A stretch of DNA of 64,000 bases from CBDCDJ01 sp965215355 (GCA_965215355.1 CBDCDJ010000007.1:2418001-2482000); one strand, 5' to 3'. Positions 23,610 through 33,503 are shown, counted from the first letter of the stretch. Numbers and translations are program-made. Notes: generated by a model not told the origin, from the letters alone.

Positions 23610-25100
23610 GTGCTCGCCAAGGTCATGTCCGCCGCCGTCTTCGGCGTCGACGCTTTCGAGGTTCAAGTCGAGGTCGACATCGCGGGCGGCTTGCCCGCCG
23701 TGATGGTCGTCGGGCTGCCGGACGCGGCCGTACAAGAGTCCAAAGAGCGTGTGCGGGCCGCCGTCAAAAATGCCGGGTTTCCTTTTCCGGCGAGCCGCAT
23801 CGTCGTCAACTTAGCGCCCGCCGACGTGCGCAAAGAAGGCCCGGCTTTCGACCTGCCCATCGCCGTGGCGGTGTTGGCGGCGCAGGGCGTCGTGCCGCAA
23901 AGCTCTTTGGAAAGCACCATCATCAGCGGCGAACTCGCGCTCGACGGGGCGCTTCGGCCGGTACGGGGTGCCATCAACATCGGGCTGTACTGCGCCACGG
24001 CGGGGGTGAAGCGGGTGCTGGTGCCGCCCGACAACGCCGCCGAAGCCGCGGTCGTGGGCGAGGTCAAGGTCTACGCGCCGACGACCCTGCTGGAAGTCGT
24101 CCGTTTTTTGCGGGGGGAGAGTCGGCTCGAGCCCGCCCGCCCCGACCTGGTCGCGCAGGCGGAAAGTTTTCAAGATTTTCAGGACGTCAAGGGACAGGCG
24201 GCGGCCAAACGGGCGCTCGAGATTGCCGCCGCCGGGGGCCACAACGTCCTCATGACCGGCCCGCCCGGCTCGGGCAAGACGATGCTGGCGCGGCGCTTGC
24301 CGGGCATCTTGCCGCCCCTGACCCGCAACGAGGCTGTCGAGGTCACCCGCATCCACTCGACCGCCGGCCTGCTCTTGAAAAGCGGCCTCGTCCAGCACCC
24401 GCCGTTTCGCGCGCCGCACCACACCGTGTCGGACGCCGGACTCATCGGCGGCGGCAACATCCCCAAGCCCGGTGAAGTCAGCTTGGCCCACCGGGGCTTG
24501 CTCTTTTTGGACGAGTTTCCCGAATTCAGCCGCAAAGCCCTGGAGGTCATGCGGCAGCCCCTGGAAGACGGCGTCGTCACCATCAGCCGGGCGCGGGCGT
24601 CGCTCACTTTTCCGGCGCGGTTTATGCTCGTCGCCAGCCAGAACCCGTGCCAGTGCGGTTACTTCGGCGACACGCAGCAGGCCTGCTCGTGCACGCCGAC
24701 CCTGCGCCAGCGCTACCGCGACCGCATCAGCGGGCCGCTTTTAGACCGCATCGACCTGCGCTTCAGCGTGCCGCGCCTCTCGGCCGACGACCTGTTGCGC
24801 GCGCCGCCGGGCGAGCCGAGCGAGACGGTGCGGGACCGCGTGGCTTCGGCCAGGGCGCGGGCCGTCGAGCGCCAGGGCACGGCGAACGCGCACCTGCTCG
24901 GCCGCGCCTTGCGCGAGCACGCTCGTTTGGGAGCCGGACCGGAGGGGTTTGCCCGGGCCGTCATCAAACAACTCTCGCTGTCCGGCCGCGGCTACGACCG
25001 CCTGCTCCGGGTCGCGCGCACGGTCGCCGACCTGGCAAATGAAAACACCATTACGGAAAGCCACTTGGCCGAGGCCGTAAGCTACCGAGAAGTCGTTTGA
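23610..25100 (+). CDS. comM: ComM/YifB family Mg-chelatase-like AAA ATPase
   Basis: 496 aa. The N-terminal Lon-protease-like domain (FEVQVEVDIAGGLPAVMVVG) is followed by the chelatase AAA core with Walker A LMTGPPGSGKTMLARRLPG near residue 213, Walker B GLLFLDEFPEF near 295, the Cys-rich insertion NPCQCGYFGD, then CSC, and a C-terminal Mg-chelatase domain. ComM is a branch-migration helicase acting in natural transformation. The GTG start fits MLAKVMSAAVFGVDAF, the usual N-terminus. The mRNA is probably leaderless. Confidence 0.95.
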   Translation: MLAKVMSAAVFGVDAFEVQVEVDIAGGLPAVMVVGLPDAAVQESKERVRAAVKNAGFPFPASRIVVNLAPADVRKEGPAFDLPIAVAVLAAQGVVPQSSLESTIISGELALDGALRPVRGAINIGLYCATAGVKRVLVPPDNAAEAAVVGEVKVYAPTTLLEVVRFLRGESRLEPARPDLVAQAESFQDFQDVKGQAAAKRALEIAAAGGHNVLMTGPPGSGKTMLARRLPGILPPLTRNEAVEVTRIHSTAGLLLKSGLVQHPPFRAPHHTVSDAGLIGGGNIPKPGEVSLAHRGLLFLDEFPEFSRKALEVMRQPLEDGVVTISRARASLTFPARFMLVASQNPCQCGYFGDTQQACSCTPTLRQRYRDRISGPLLDRIDLRFSVPRLSADDLLRAPPGEPSETVRDRVASARARAVERQGTANAHLLGRALREHARLGAGPEGFARAVIKQLSLSGRGYDRLLRVARTVADLANENTITESHLAEAVSYREVV

Positions 25101-25331
25101 CACCCTTTCCGGTTAATTCCCTCATTAAACGCGAGTAGAACGAGAAGAAATTACGGACTGAAGACAAGGAGCGGGAAAACCTTTTCAAGTTCATCCAGCG
25201 TGTTAGCGGAAGCCGTTTAAGGTGTCGCCAGCGGGACAAATGCCCTACGGCACAGGCTCCGGGGGTATGATACATTCAAGTCTAAAGACTCGCGTATCAG
25301 CTGCGCATCTTAGAAACAGAAGGAGGAGGAT

Positions 25332-26456
25332 GTGCCTAAAAAAAGAGGGTCGTTTTTGACCTACGGAACTGGGCTCGTCGGCGTGATGCTGCTCGGCGGT
25401 TGCGCTTTCGACACCGTTCAGTCTGCGCTCGACCCCCAAGCCTTTGTCGCCAGAGAACAGATGGGTTTGTTCTGGTACGCCTTTTGGTGGAGCATTCCAG
25501 TCATCCTGGGTGTAGGCGGCGTGCTGGTGTACGCCATCGTTCGCTACCGCGCTAAACCCGGCGACGAGAGTATTCCGAAACAAGTCCACGGCAACGCCGC
25601 CATTGAAATCGGTTTGATTTTGACAGCGACGGTCATCGCCATCGCCGTCGCCGTTCCGTCGGTGCGTACCAACTTCACGACTGGATTGCGCGCCGTCCCG
25701 ACCGAAGACGACGTGGTCGTCAACGTCGTAGGCTGGCAGTGGTGGTGGGCCTTTGAATACCCCAGCGAGGGCCTTCTCACCGCCAACGAACTGCACGTTC
25801 CGCAGGGGGCGCGGGTTATCTTGAACCTCGACTCGGGCGACGTGCTCCACAGCTTCTGGGTGCCAAAACTCGCCGGCAAGACGGACCTCATCCCCAACCA
25901 ACAAAACCAGCTCTGGTTCACCACCGACGAGACCACGCCGCTGGGCGTGTACTACGGCGAGTGCGCCGAACTCTGCCTGGGCGCACACGCTTACATGCGG
26001 ATGCGGGTCGTCGTGGACAGCCCCGCCGACTACGAGGCTTGGCTAGCCTCGTTTCAAGACATCACGCCCCTGCAACAACAGGTCGGCCAACCCCAAGTGC
26101 AGCAGGTCCAGGCCGACCCGCTCGTGACGGCGGGGCAGCAACTTTTCAAACAAAAAGGCTGCGCGTCTTGCCACGCGGTGCGCGGTTACGCGGGCGGCGC
26201 GCCCGACAAACCCGACCTGACGAACTTCGGCTTGCGCACCTCGCTGGCGGCGGGCGTGCTGGACAACAACCCTGAAAACTTAGCCCTGTGGCTCGCCGAC
26301 CCGCAAGCCGTCAAACCGGGCAACTACATGCCTACTTTGTGGAGTGCCGACGACCCCAACCGGGATGAGGAGATTACGGCCTTGGTAGCTTACTTGGAAA
26401 GTTTAGGTACGGAACGAGCGCCGCAGGCGCAAGTTGGAGGCAGCTATGGCGATTAG
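25332..26456 (+). CDS. coxB: Cytochrome c oxidase subunit II fused to cytochrome c (caa3 type)
   Basis: 374 aa. Lipobox LLGGC (Cys near 20), two transmembrane helices, then the cupredoxin domain with CuA ligands Cys211, Cys215, His219 and a Met three to five residues on (CAELCLGAHAYMRM), plus an upstream His in DVLHSFWVP. A Gln-rich linker leads to a C-terminal class I cytochrome c with C277-A-S-C280-H281 and Met in NYMPTLW. It accepts electrons and passes them to CuA and subunit I. GTG start with a long AGGAGGAGG ribosome binding site. The following gene overlaps its 3' end. Confidence 0.96.
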   Translation: MPKKRGSFLTYGTGLVGVMLLGGCAFDTVQSALDPQAFVAREQMGLFWYAFWWSIPVILGVGGVLVYAIVRYRAKPGDESIPKQVHGNAAIEIGLILTATVIAIAVAVPSVRTNFTTGLRAVPTEDDVVVNVVGWQWWWAFEYPSEGLLTANELHVPQGARVILNLDSGDVLHSFWVPKLAGKTDLIPNQQNQLWFTTDETTPLGVYYGECAELCLGAHAYMRMRVVVDSPADYEAWLASFQDITPLQQQVGQPQVQQVQADPLVTAGQQLFKQKGCASCHAVRGYAGGAPDKPDLTNFGLRTSLAAGVLDNNPENLALWLADPQAVKPGNYMPTLWSADDPNRDEEITALVAYLESLGTERAPQAQVGGSYGD

Positions 26457-28407
26457 TCGGCAACCCAGCAGACCCGCGAGCCAAACCGGCTTGTTGGAAC
26501 GGCCTACCTGGAAAACGGGGGCGCTGAGCTGGCTCACCACCATCGACCACAAAAAGTTGGGTATTTTGTACTTGGTCTCGAGCTTTTTCTTTCTGGCTGT
26601 AGGCACCATCGAGTCGTCGCTGATTCGTTTGCAGCTTATCGCGCCGAACATGAAGCTGCTCAACCCCGACCTGTACAACGAAATGTTCACCGCGCACGGC
26701 GTGACGATGGTCTTCCTCGCCATCATGCCGATGGGGATAGGTTTTGCCAACTACATGGTGCCGCTGCAAATCGGGGCGAGGGACCTGGCCTTCCCCCGAC
26801 TCAACGCCTTCGGCTACTGGATTTACCTGTTCGGCGCTTTGCTGTTTTTGTCGAGTTGGCTCCTAGGCGGCGCGCCGGACGTGGGCTGGTTCGCCTACTC
26901 GCCCCTGACATCTTTAAGCAACAACCCCGGCCACGGCACGGACTTTTACATGGTGGCGCTCTTCATCGGCGGCATCGGCACGCTTATTACGGCCATGAAC
27001 TTGATCGTCACCATCATCAACATGCGCGCCCCCGGCATGACTTTTATGCGGATGCCGCTCTTTACCTGGATGGTTTTGGTGACGATGTTTTTGATCGTCT
27101 TCGCTTTTCCGCCCCTGACCATCGCGCTGTTCCAAGTCATCATGGACCGCTCGTTCGGCACGCTCTTTTACGTGCCCGAGGCGGGCGCGATGCCCATACT
27201 GTGGCAGCACTTGTTCTGGATTTTCGGCCACCCCGAGGTGTACATCATCGTTTTGCCCGCCTTCGGCGCCATCAGCGAGATTATCCCGACGTTCTCGAGC
27301 AAGCCCTTGTTCGGCTACCCCATCATGGTCTTGGCCGGCATCTTCATCGGCTTCATGGGCTTTGCAGTGTGGAGCCACCACATGTTCTCGACCGGCTTGG
27401 GCGCGGTCGCCAACGCCGCTTTTTCGATGACGACCATCATCATCGGCATTCCCACCGGCGCGAAAATCTTCAACTGGCTGGGGACGATGATAGGCGGCAA
27501 ACTGCGCTTTACCACGCCGATGCTGTTCGCCATCGCTTTTATCATCACCTTTACGATGGGCGGCGTTACCGGGGTCATGCTGGCGCTGCCGTCCTTTACC
27601 CGGCAAGCCACCGACACCTACTTCGTCGTCGCTCACTTTCACTACGTGATGGGCGGGGGCGCGCTGCTGGCTTTTTTCGGCGCGACGTATTATTGGTTCC
27701 CCAAAATCACCGGCAAGATGCTGTCCGAGCGGCTCGGCAAGTGGGTGTTCGTCTTGGTGGCGAGCGGTTTGCACCTGATTTTCTTCCCGCAGCACATCGT
27801 CGGGTTGTTGGGGATGCCGCGGCGCACGCAGACCTACTTCCCGGGCTACGGCTTCGAAATCTACAATCTGCTTTCCACTTTGGGTGTGTTCGTCGCCATC
27901 GCCGGCGCGCTCCTGTTCGCCTACGACTTCGTTCGCTCGCTTCGCAACGGCGCACCGGCCGGCAACGACCCCTGGGACGCGCGCACCCTGGAATGGAGCA
28001 TAAGCTCGCCCCCCCCCGAGCACGACTTCGACGTCATGCCGATAGTCACCGACCGCGACCCCTTCTGGCACACCAAGCACCCCGAGCTGCACTTTTACGA
28101 AACCGACCGCGACCCGTTTCCGCCCCTAGAGGACGGCCGTGAAGCCAACCTGGACGCTTTCGAAGAAGCCGAGGAGTCCGAAGACTACGACGCCCACGGG
28201 ATTCACATTCCGGGCCAGTCCTGGTATCCGTTCGCGATGGCCGCCGCCATGTTCGTCGGCGGTTACGCGGTGATTTACCACAACTGGTTGCTGGGTTCGG
28301 TCTGCGCCCTCATCATCCTGGCCGGTACCTTCGGCTGGGCTTTGGAAGGCGTCGGCGGTCACCACGTGTTTCCGGCGCGCCGCACGGCCGACGGCGTCGG
28401 AGATTAA
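26446..28407 (+). CDS. coxA: Cytochrome c oxidase subunit I
   Basis: 653 aa haem-copper oxidase catalytic subunit. Landmarks: HGVTMVFLAIMP (haem a ligand His), HPEVYIIVLPAFG (CuB His and cross-linked Tyr), SHHMFSTG (CuB His pair) and VAHFHYVMGGG (haem ligands). It has a C-terminal acidic cytoplasmic loop and two further helices beyond the 12-helix core, so it is longer than the about 530-aa standard. ATG 26446 has a TTGGAGG ribosome binding site and overlaps coxB by 11 nt. It reduces O2 and pumps protons. Confidence 0.97.
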   Translation: MAISRQPSRPASQTGLLERPTWKTGALSWLTTIDHKKLGILYLVSSFFFLAVGTIESSLIRLQLIAPNMKLLNPDLYNEMFTAHGVTMVFLAIMPMGIGFANYMVPLQIGARDLAFPRLNAFGYWIYLFGALLFLSSWLLGGAPDVGWFAYSPLTSLSNNPGHGTDFYMVALFIGGIGTLITAMNLIVTIINMRAPGMTFMRMPLFTWMVLVTMFLIVFAFPPLTIALFQVIMDRSFGTLFYVPEAGAMPILWQHLFWIFGHPEVYIIVLPAFGAISEIIPTFSSKPLFGYPIMVLAGIFIGFMGFAVWSHHMFSTGLGAVANAAFSMTTIIIGIPTGAKIFNWLGTMIGGKLRFTTPMLFAIAFIITFTMGGVTGVMLALPSFTRQATDTYFVVAHFHYVMGGGALLAFFGATYYWFPKITGKMLSERLGKWVFVLVASGLHLIFFPQHIVGLLGMPRRTQTYFPGYGFEIYNLLSTLGVFVAIAGALLFAYDFVRSLRNGAPAGNDPWDARTLEWSISSPPPEHDFDVMPIVTDRDPFWHTKHPELHFYETDRDPFPPLEDGREANLDAFEEAEESEDYDAHGIHIPGQSWYPFAMAAAMFVGGYAVIYHNWLLGSVCALIILAGTFGWALEGVGGHHVFPARRTADGVGD

Positions 28408-28410
28408 ACC

Positions 28411-29031
28411 ATGAGCGAACCCGCCGTCATCCCCAACCCCCACGCCGCGGTCACCAACCACGGTTACCGCAGCACCAAGCTGCCCGACCCGAAACTGCTC
28501 ATGTGGGTGTTTCTCGCTTCGGACTGCATGTTTTTCGGGTCGCTCATCGGGACGTACCTGGTCTACAAGGGCCGCAGCATCCAAGGGCCGTACCCGCGCG
28601 ACATTTTGGACATTCCCCTGACGACCCTCAGTTCGTTCGTGCTGCTCATGTCGAGCGTGTTCATGGTCGTGGCGCTCTACTACCTGCGCAACAACGACAT
28701 CCCCAAGTTCCGGCTGTTTACCTTCGGCGTGTGTTTTTTCGGGTCGGTCTTTTTGGGCTTTCAGGTTTACGAGTTCAGGCACTTCGTTCACGAAGGCCTG
28801 ACCTTGCAACAAAACTTGTTCGGCACGACCTTTTTCGTGTTGACCGGCACCCACGGGGTTCACGTCACCGTCGGCGTGCTGTGGTTGTTGGCCATCCTCG
28901 TCACCTCATATATAAGGCCGATGAGCAGCCGGGACGAGGTTTACTTCGACGTGGCGGCGCTTTACTGGCACTTCGTCGACATCGTCTGGATCGTGATTTT
29001 TACGGTCATCTACCTCGTGGAGTTTGTCTAA
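28411..29031 (+). CDS. coxC: Cytochrome c oxidase subunit III
   Basis: 206 aa, five predicted membrane helices. Characteristic motifs are LMWVFLASDCMFFGSLIGTY near residue 30, LGFQVYEFRHFVHEGLTL near 112, and GTHGVHVTVGVLW and YWHFVDIVWIVIFTVIYL at the end. It starts 3 nt after coxA and overlaps coxD by one base, so the four cox genes form one operon. Confidence 0.96.
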   Translation: MSEPAVIPNPHAAVTNHGYRSTKLPDPKLLMWVFLASDCMFFGSLIGTYLVYKGRSIQGPYPRDILDIPLTTLSSFVLLMSSVFMVVALYYLRNNDIPKFRLFTFGVCFFGSVFLGFQVYEFRHFVHEGLTLQQNLFGTTFFVLTGTHGVHVTVGVLWLLAILVTSYIRPMSSRDEVYFDVAALYWHFVDIVWIVIFTVIYLVEFV

Positions 29032-29591
29032 TGGCGAAGACCAATCAGGACCGAGACCACGCCGCGGCGCATCACAAAGGCGGTACCTCGTTTTACTACG
29101 TCATCGCGCTCGTCTTGATGGCGATTACCTACCTGGAGTTCGCCATCGTCGAGTACGAGATTGCTTGGCTGAACGGCCTTGCGACCATCGCTCTGCTCGT
29201 CGGCTTGTCGCTGCTCAAGTTCGCCCTCGTCATCGCCATTTACATGCACCTGCGCGACGACGACCCCATCTACACCGGCTTTTTCAGCAGCGGCATCGTC
29301 ATCGCGCTGGGCACCTTCATCGCGCTGTCGTTTCTGTTTACCGCGCGGGGCATGATTTCGGCGGGGGTGCAGGCCCAGGCGCAAAAAGCGGAGGCGGTCA
29401 TCGAGGGCGAGGCCTTGCACGAGCGCGGCCTCGAGGAGCTGGAACTGCTCTTGGCCGAAGAGCGGCCGCTGCTCGAGCGTTACCGCGTCCCCGAGCCCAA
29501 ACGGCAGGATATCCGCCTCGCTCTACCCGAAGCGCCTGCGCCGGTTTATTCGCTCCGGGCGGCGGTGGCACCCTCTCCCCCGGCACCCTAG
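29031..29591 (+). CDS. Cytochrome c oxidase subunit IV
   Basis: 186 aa. Three hydrophobic helices with the family segment YYVIALVLMAITYLEFAIVE, KFALVIAIYMHLRDDDPIY and a third helix near residue 95 (COX4_pro/CtaF type). The C-terminal 75 residues are a charged extension (Glu, Ala and Leu rich, probably helical) ending in a Pro/Ala-rich tail, longer than in most homologues. ATG shares a base with the coxC stop. It probably stabilises the complex. Confidence 0.88.
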   Translation: MAKTNQDRDHAAAHHKGGTSFYYVIALVLMAITYLEFAIVEYEIAWLNGLATIALLVGLSLLKFALVIAIYMHLRDDDPIYTGFFSSGIVIALGTFIALSFLFTARGMISAGVQAQAQKAEAVIEGEALHERGLEELELLLAEERPLLERYRVPEPKRQDIRLALPEAPAPVYSLRAAVAPSPPAP

Positions 29592-29803
29592 AGCGCCCAA
29601 ACCGGCGGCGCCGAAGTACATCAACCGAATTCTCGCAGGTTGAGTTACCTCTTTTGGGCCGGCTCGAGCGCTCGGCTTTGCAAGTCGAGCGCCTACGTTT
29701 GCAACTCCGGTATACTACCCTTGCAAATGTCCATGCCCCCTCCTTGCCTTTGTAGGTGTTCTCATAACGCTATCCTTTTGCCAAAAAGACAGACGGGAGA
29801 CAC

Positions 29804-31093
29804 GTGGGTGTGGAGCTAGTCGTCGTCATAGCCGTCGTCGTTCTTCTTTTAAGTCTGAACGCCCTTTACGTCGCCGCCGAGTTCTCAGCGATCAGCTCTC
29901 GGCGTGCCCGCGTTTCTAACCTTGCCGACGACGGCAGTCGCGCGGCAAGAGCGCTGCTGCCCTACCTAGAGAGCCCCCGCGAGCTTGACCGTTACATCGC
30001 GGCGTGTCAGGTCGGCATCACCCTGTCCAGCCTGATGGTGGGCTTTTACGGTCAAGCGCAGTTGTCACCCTATTTGGGCTTCGGGCTCTCGACCGGGGTG
30101 GCGGCACTTATCGTCTTGGGCTTTCTGACGACCCTACAGGTTATTTTCGGTGAGATTGTACCCAAGTCCATCGCGCTGCGCTACCCCGAGCGTTTGGCAC
30201 TGGTCACCATCAGACCGCTGCGCTGGTCGCTGTTTATCCTGCACCCCTTTATCGCGCTCTTCAACGGCTCGGCGCTGCTGCTGCTGCGCTTGTTCGGCGT
30301 CGAGTCCAAAACAAAGACGCACGCGCACTCCCCGGAAGAGCTCGAGCTTGTTTTCAGCGAAAGCGCCCAGGGGGGTTTTTTAGACTCGGACGAAAAAGAG
30401 ATGCTCGCCAACGTCTTGCAGTTGGAGACCCGCCTCGCCCGCCAAATCATGGTCCCGCGCAACCGCCTGGTGAGCGCGGACGTGTCCGAACCCCCCGCCG
30501 CGGCGCTCGCCCGCTTGGTACAGACGCCGCACATGCGCTTCCCCGTCTACGACGGCGCCATCGACACCGTCGTGGGCGTCCTCAACCTAAAAGACCTGTT
30601 CGGTTTTGTGCAGTCCGGCCGGAGCGGCACCTTGCAAGACGTGTTGCGCGAGGTGCCCTTGCTACCCGAGACCAACACCGTCAGCGAGGTTTGGGACACG
30701 CTCAAACAGCGTCAAAACCACATGGCGGTGCTGTTCGACGAGTACGGCGGCACGGTCGGGCTGGTTACTTTAGAGGACATCATCGAAGAAATCGTCGGCG
30801 AGGTGCAAGACGAGTTCGACAACGAGGAGCAGCGCCTCGAGCGGCGCGGTGACCGGGTGAGCGTGCGCGGCGACGTCCTCGTCACCACCCTCAACCGGCA
30901 GTTTTTGCTGCAACTGCCCGAGGACGAGGCCGACACCGTCGGCGGGATGACGCTAGAAGAGCTGGAAAGAGCACCTGAGGTGGGCGACGAGGTGACGGTC
31001 GGCGACGTGACCTTGCAGGTGACCGGAGTCAGCGGCAACGCGGTAACCGGGGTCAGCTTCACTTTGCCCGACAGCGCCGAGGACGAACCATGA
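29804..31093 (+). CDS. CNNM/CorC-HlyC family membrane protein (DUF21, CBS pair, CorC domain)
   Basis: 429 aa. N-terminal DUF21 membrane domain (about 1-190) with NALYVAAEFSAISSRRARV, then a CBS pair (about 205-330; IMVPRNRLVSAD, FDEYGGTVGLVTLEDIIEEI) and a CorC_HlyC transporter-associated domain at the end (TVGGMTLEELERAPEVGDEV). The family includes Mg2+ or Co2+ efflux proteins; the older name hemolysin is misleading. GTG start with CGGGAGA ribosome binding site. It overlaps its paralogue downstream by four bases. Confidence 0.92.
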   Translation: MGVELVVVIAVVVLLLSLNALYVAAEFSAISSRRARVSNLADDGSRAARALLPYLESPRELDRYIAACQVGITLSSLMVGFYGQAQLSPYLGFGLSTGVAALIVLGFLTTLQVIFGEIVPKSIALRYPERLALVTIRPLRWSLFILHPFIALFNGSALLLLRLFGVESKTKTHAHSPEELELVFSESAQGGFLDSDEKEMLANVLQLETRLARQIMVPRNRLVSADVSEPPAAALARLVQTPHMRFPVYDGAIDTVVGVLNLKDLFGFVQSGRSGTLQDVLREVPLLPETNTVSEVWDTLKQRQNHMAVLFDEYGGTVGLVTLEDIIEEIVGEVQDEFDNEEQRLERRGDRVSVRGDVLVTTLNRQFLLQLPEDEADTVGGMTLEELERAPEVGDEVTVGDVTLQVTGVSGNAVTGVSFTLPDSAEDEP

Positions 31094-32409
31094 CGACCTA
31101 CCTTATCCCCAGCCTGATCATCTTGGCCCTGGTCGTTATAAACGGACTGTTCGTGGCGGCCGAATTCGCACTGGTAGCGGCGCGCAAGGCGCGTATGGAC
31201 AAATTTGTAGAGGCGGGTAACCGCGCCGCCGTGCGGGTGCGCCGGGTCCTGGCAAGCCCCGCCAACCAAGACCGCTACATCGCCACCGCACAGCTCGGGA
31301 TTACCCTGGCAAGCATCGGACTGGGCATGTACGGCGAGGAGGTCATCGCCGAGTGGCTGCTGGCCCCCTTAGAACGTTGGGGCATTGCGGGCAGCGGGGC
31401 ACTCGCTCACACCGTCGCCGTCGTCGTCGCCGTGGCGCTCATGACCTACCTGCACGTGGTTATCGGCGAGATGGTGCCCAAGGCGATGGCGCTTATAGCA
31501 CCTGAAAAGACGGCGCTGCGCGTGTCACCGCCGATGGCCGTGTTCGGCACGGTGTTCGCGCCCCTGGTGTGGTTGCTGAACGCCCTGGGCAACCTGTGCC
31601 TGCGAGCGCTGGGGATTCCGATTGCCGGGCACGGACAGTTTTACTCGGTACGGGAACTCGAGCACCTCGTCGATGAAAGCGCTGAGGAGGGCGAGGTGCA
31701 AGAGCGGCAACACGAACTGATCGACAATATCTTCAGCTTCAGCGAGCGCGAGGTCGGGCAGCTCATGACGCCGCGCCCCCGCGTGGTCGGCTTAGACGCC
31801 GACGGAAACTTAAAAGACGTGATGCACCTGCTGGAAGAGGGTTACAGCCGCTTCCCGGTGTTCGAAAAAGACTTAGACCACATCGTCGGCATCTTGCACG
31901 TCAAGGACTACATCAAGGCGCAGACAACCGGGCTTGACACCGACCTGCGTCACCTTATGCGCCGCGCGCCCCGCGTGCCCGAACACCTGCCCGCCGAAAG
32001 CTTGTTGGCAGCCTTCAAACGCCTCAAAATTCACATGGCCGTGGTCATGAACGAGTACGGCGGCACCGCGGGCATCGTCACCTTGGAAGATTTGCTGGCG
32101 GAGGTCGTGGGCGAGGTGCAAGACGAAGATGACACCGTCTCCCTGCGTGAACTCGAGCCCGGCGTGCTCCAAGCCCGGGGCGACGTGTTGCTGGCCGACC
32201 TCAACCGGCTCTACGACCTGGAACTGGCTACCGACCGCAGTGAGACGGTCGGCGGCTTTGTTTTAGACGAGCTCGGCCGCCCGCCCGCGGTCGGCGACAC
32301 GGCCGCAGTGAAGGGCCTCAGTTTGAGCGTCGAGGCGGTCGACGGCCTCGCCATCCGCGAGGTCAAAATCGTGTTGCCGCCGCCCGACGACCTGCCGCAA
32401 GAGGTGTGA
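31090..32409 (+). CDS. CNNM/CorC-HlyC family membrane protein, second paralogue
   Basis: 439 aa with the same domain order as the preceding gene: DUF21 (NGLFVAAEFALVAARKARM), CBS pair (LMTPRPRVVGLD, NEYGGTAGIVTLEDLLAEV) and the C-terminal CorC_HlyC domain (ETVGGFVLDELGRPPAVGDT). Its ATG overlaps the upstream stop (ATGA), so the two are coupled and may work as a heteromer. Divalent cation transport is the best guess. Confidence 0.92.
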   Translation: MTTYLIPSLIILALVVINGLFVAAEFALVAARKARMDKFVEAGNRAAVRVRRVLASPANQDRYIATAQLGITLASIGLGMYGEEVIAEWLLAPLERWGIAGSGALAHTVAVVVAVALMTYLHVVIGEMVPKAMALIAPEKTALRVSPPMAVFGTVFAPLVWLLNALGNLCLRALGIPIAGHGQFYSVRELEHLVDESAEEGEVQERQHELIDNIFSFSEREVGQLMTPRPRVVGLDADGNLKDVMHLLEEGYSRFPVFEKDLDHIVGILHVKDYIKAQTTGLDTDLRHLMRRAPRVPEHLPAESLLAAFKRLKIHMAVVMNEYGGTAGIVTLEDLLAEVVGEVQDEDDTVSLRELEPGVLQARGDVLLADLNRLYDLELATDRSETVGGFVLDELGRPPAVGDTAAVKGLSLSVEAVDGLAIREVKIVLPPPDDLPQEV

Positions 32410-32425
32410 CGCTTCCCCCACTCCC

Positions 32426-33490
32426 CTACCAGTCCTTGTACCTGTCCCGGTGAACCAGGTACACCAGGCTCAGCGCTATCATCGTGGAGATGAGACTCGT
32501 CCCGCCGAACGACACCAGCGGCAGCGTGATGCCCGTGACCGGCGCGAGGCCCAGGGCGACGCCCACGTTGACCAGCACCTGAAAGCCGAGCAGCGACAGC
32601 ACGCCCGCCACGACGAGCTGGTCGCGCTCGAACGGGCACTCCGCCGCCATGCCGCTGAGCCGCCAGAACAGCAACCCGTACAGCAGCAGCAAGCTCACCG
32701 CGGCGACGAAGCCGCCTTCTTCGGCCAGAACTGGAAAAATAAAGTCGGCATAGCGGTAAGGGATAAAGCCGAACTGGGCCTGCGTGCCTTGCTTGTAACC
32801 CTTGCCGAGCAACCCCCCCGAGCCGATGGCGATGCGCGACTGGATGACCTGGTAGCCGCTGCCCTTGGGGTCGGCTTCGGGGTTCAAAAAGATAGCGAGG
32901 CGCTCTTTTTGGTGCGGTTTGAGCTGCGGCCACACCACCGTCGGCAGCGCCACGGCGAACAGCACGCCCAAGAAAACAAGGTGCTTCCAGGGCAACCCCC
33001 GCACCAGCATCATGCCGCCACCGATGGCGGCCAGCACGAGGGCGCTGCCCAGGTCGGGTTCTAAAAATACCAGGGCGAACGGAAGCAGGAGGGTCAGCAC
33101 GGGCCGCACGTAACTCAGCAAACCCCGAAAAGGCCGCTCGTGCAAAGTGACCGCCAACGCCAAAATGAGGGCTATTTTCGCCAACTCTGAGGGTTGAAAT
33201 TCGGGCAGCGGGCCTAAGTTCAACCACGACTTGGCCCCGTTTTTTTCGGTGCCGACGAGTTGGGTCAGGACGAGCAGCCCAAGGCTGAGGCCGTACAGCG
33301 GATACGCGGCGGCCATCATTCGTTTGCGTCCCAGCCACAGCACGACGCCGCACAGCGCCAAGCCGATGCCCATGTAAACGACTTGCCGCACCACGAACGC
33401 ACCCTCGGGCGCGGCGGTGCTGAGCGTCAGCAAACCTGCCGCCAGCAAAAATGCGGTGATGACGGGCAGGGTAATTTCTGAACGAATCAC
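32426..33490 (-). CDS. rodA: Peptidoglycan glycosyltransferase RodA/FtsW (SEDS family)
   Basis: 354 aa, about ten membrane helices. Motifs include GAKSWLNLGPLPEFQPSELAKIA near residue 82, FLEPDLGSALVLAAIGG near 144 and the C-terminal APVTGITLPLVSFGGTSLIS. SEDS proteins polymerise lipid II glycan strands with a partner PBP. RodA is favoured over FtsW by the short N-terminus and lack of division genes nearby. GTG 33490 is chosen because TAGCCT lies 7 nt upstream; an in-frame ATG at 33592 gives an atypical Arg/Pro-rich leader. Confidence 0.9.
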   Translation of the reverse strand: MIRSEITLPVITAFLLAAGLLTLSTAAPEGAFVVRQVVYMGIGLALCGVVLWLGRKRMMAAAYPLYGLSLGLLVLTQLVGTEKNGAKSWLNLGPLPEFQPSELAKIALILALAVTLHERPFRGLLSYVRPVLTLLLPFALVFLEPDLGSALVLAAIGGGMMLVRGLPWKHLVFLGVLFAVALPTVVWPQLKPHQKERLAIFLNPEADPKGSGYQVIQSRIAIGSGGLLGKGYKQGTQAQFGFIPYRYADFIFPVLAEEGGFVAAVSLLLLYGLLFWRLSGMAAECPFERDQLVVAGVLSLLGFQVLVNVGVALGLAPVTGITLPLVSFGGTSLISTMIALSLVYLVHRDRYKDW

Positions 33491-33497
33491 TGGAACA

Positions 33498-33503
33498 AGG
33501 CTA
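33498..33503 (-). promoter_or_regulatory. -10 element of rodA
   Basis: TAGCCT, 7 nt, then GTG 33490; no Shine-Dalgarno sequence. Confidence 0.45.

Noticed and set aside
26856..28142. Long open frames overlapping coxA in other frames, rich in Arg and His
   Set aside because: Composition is typical of shadow translation of a GC-rich membrane protein gene; coxA itself is unambiguous.
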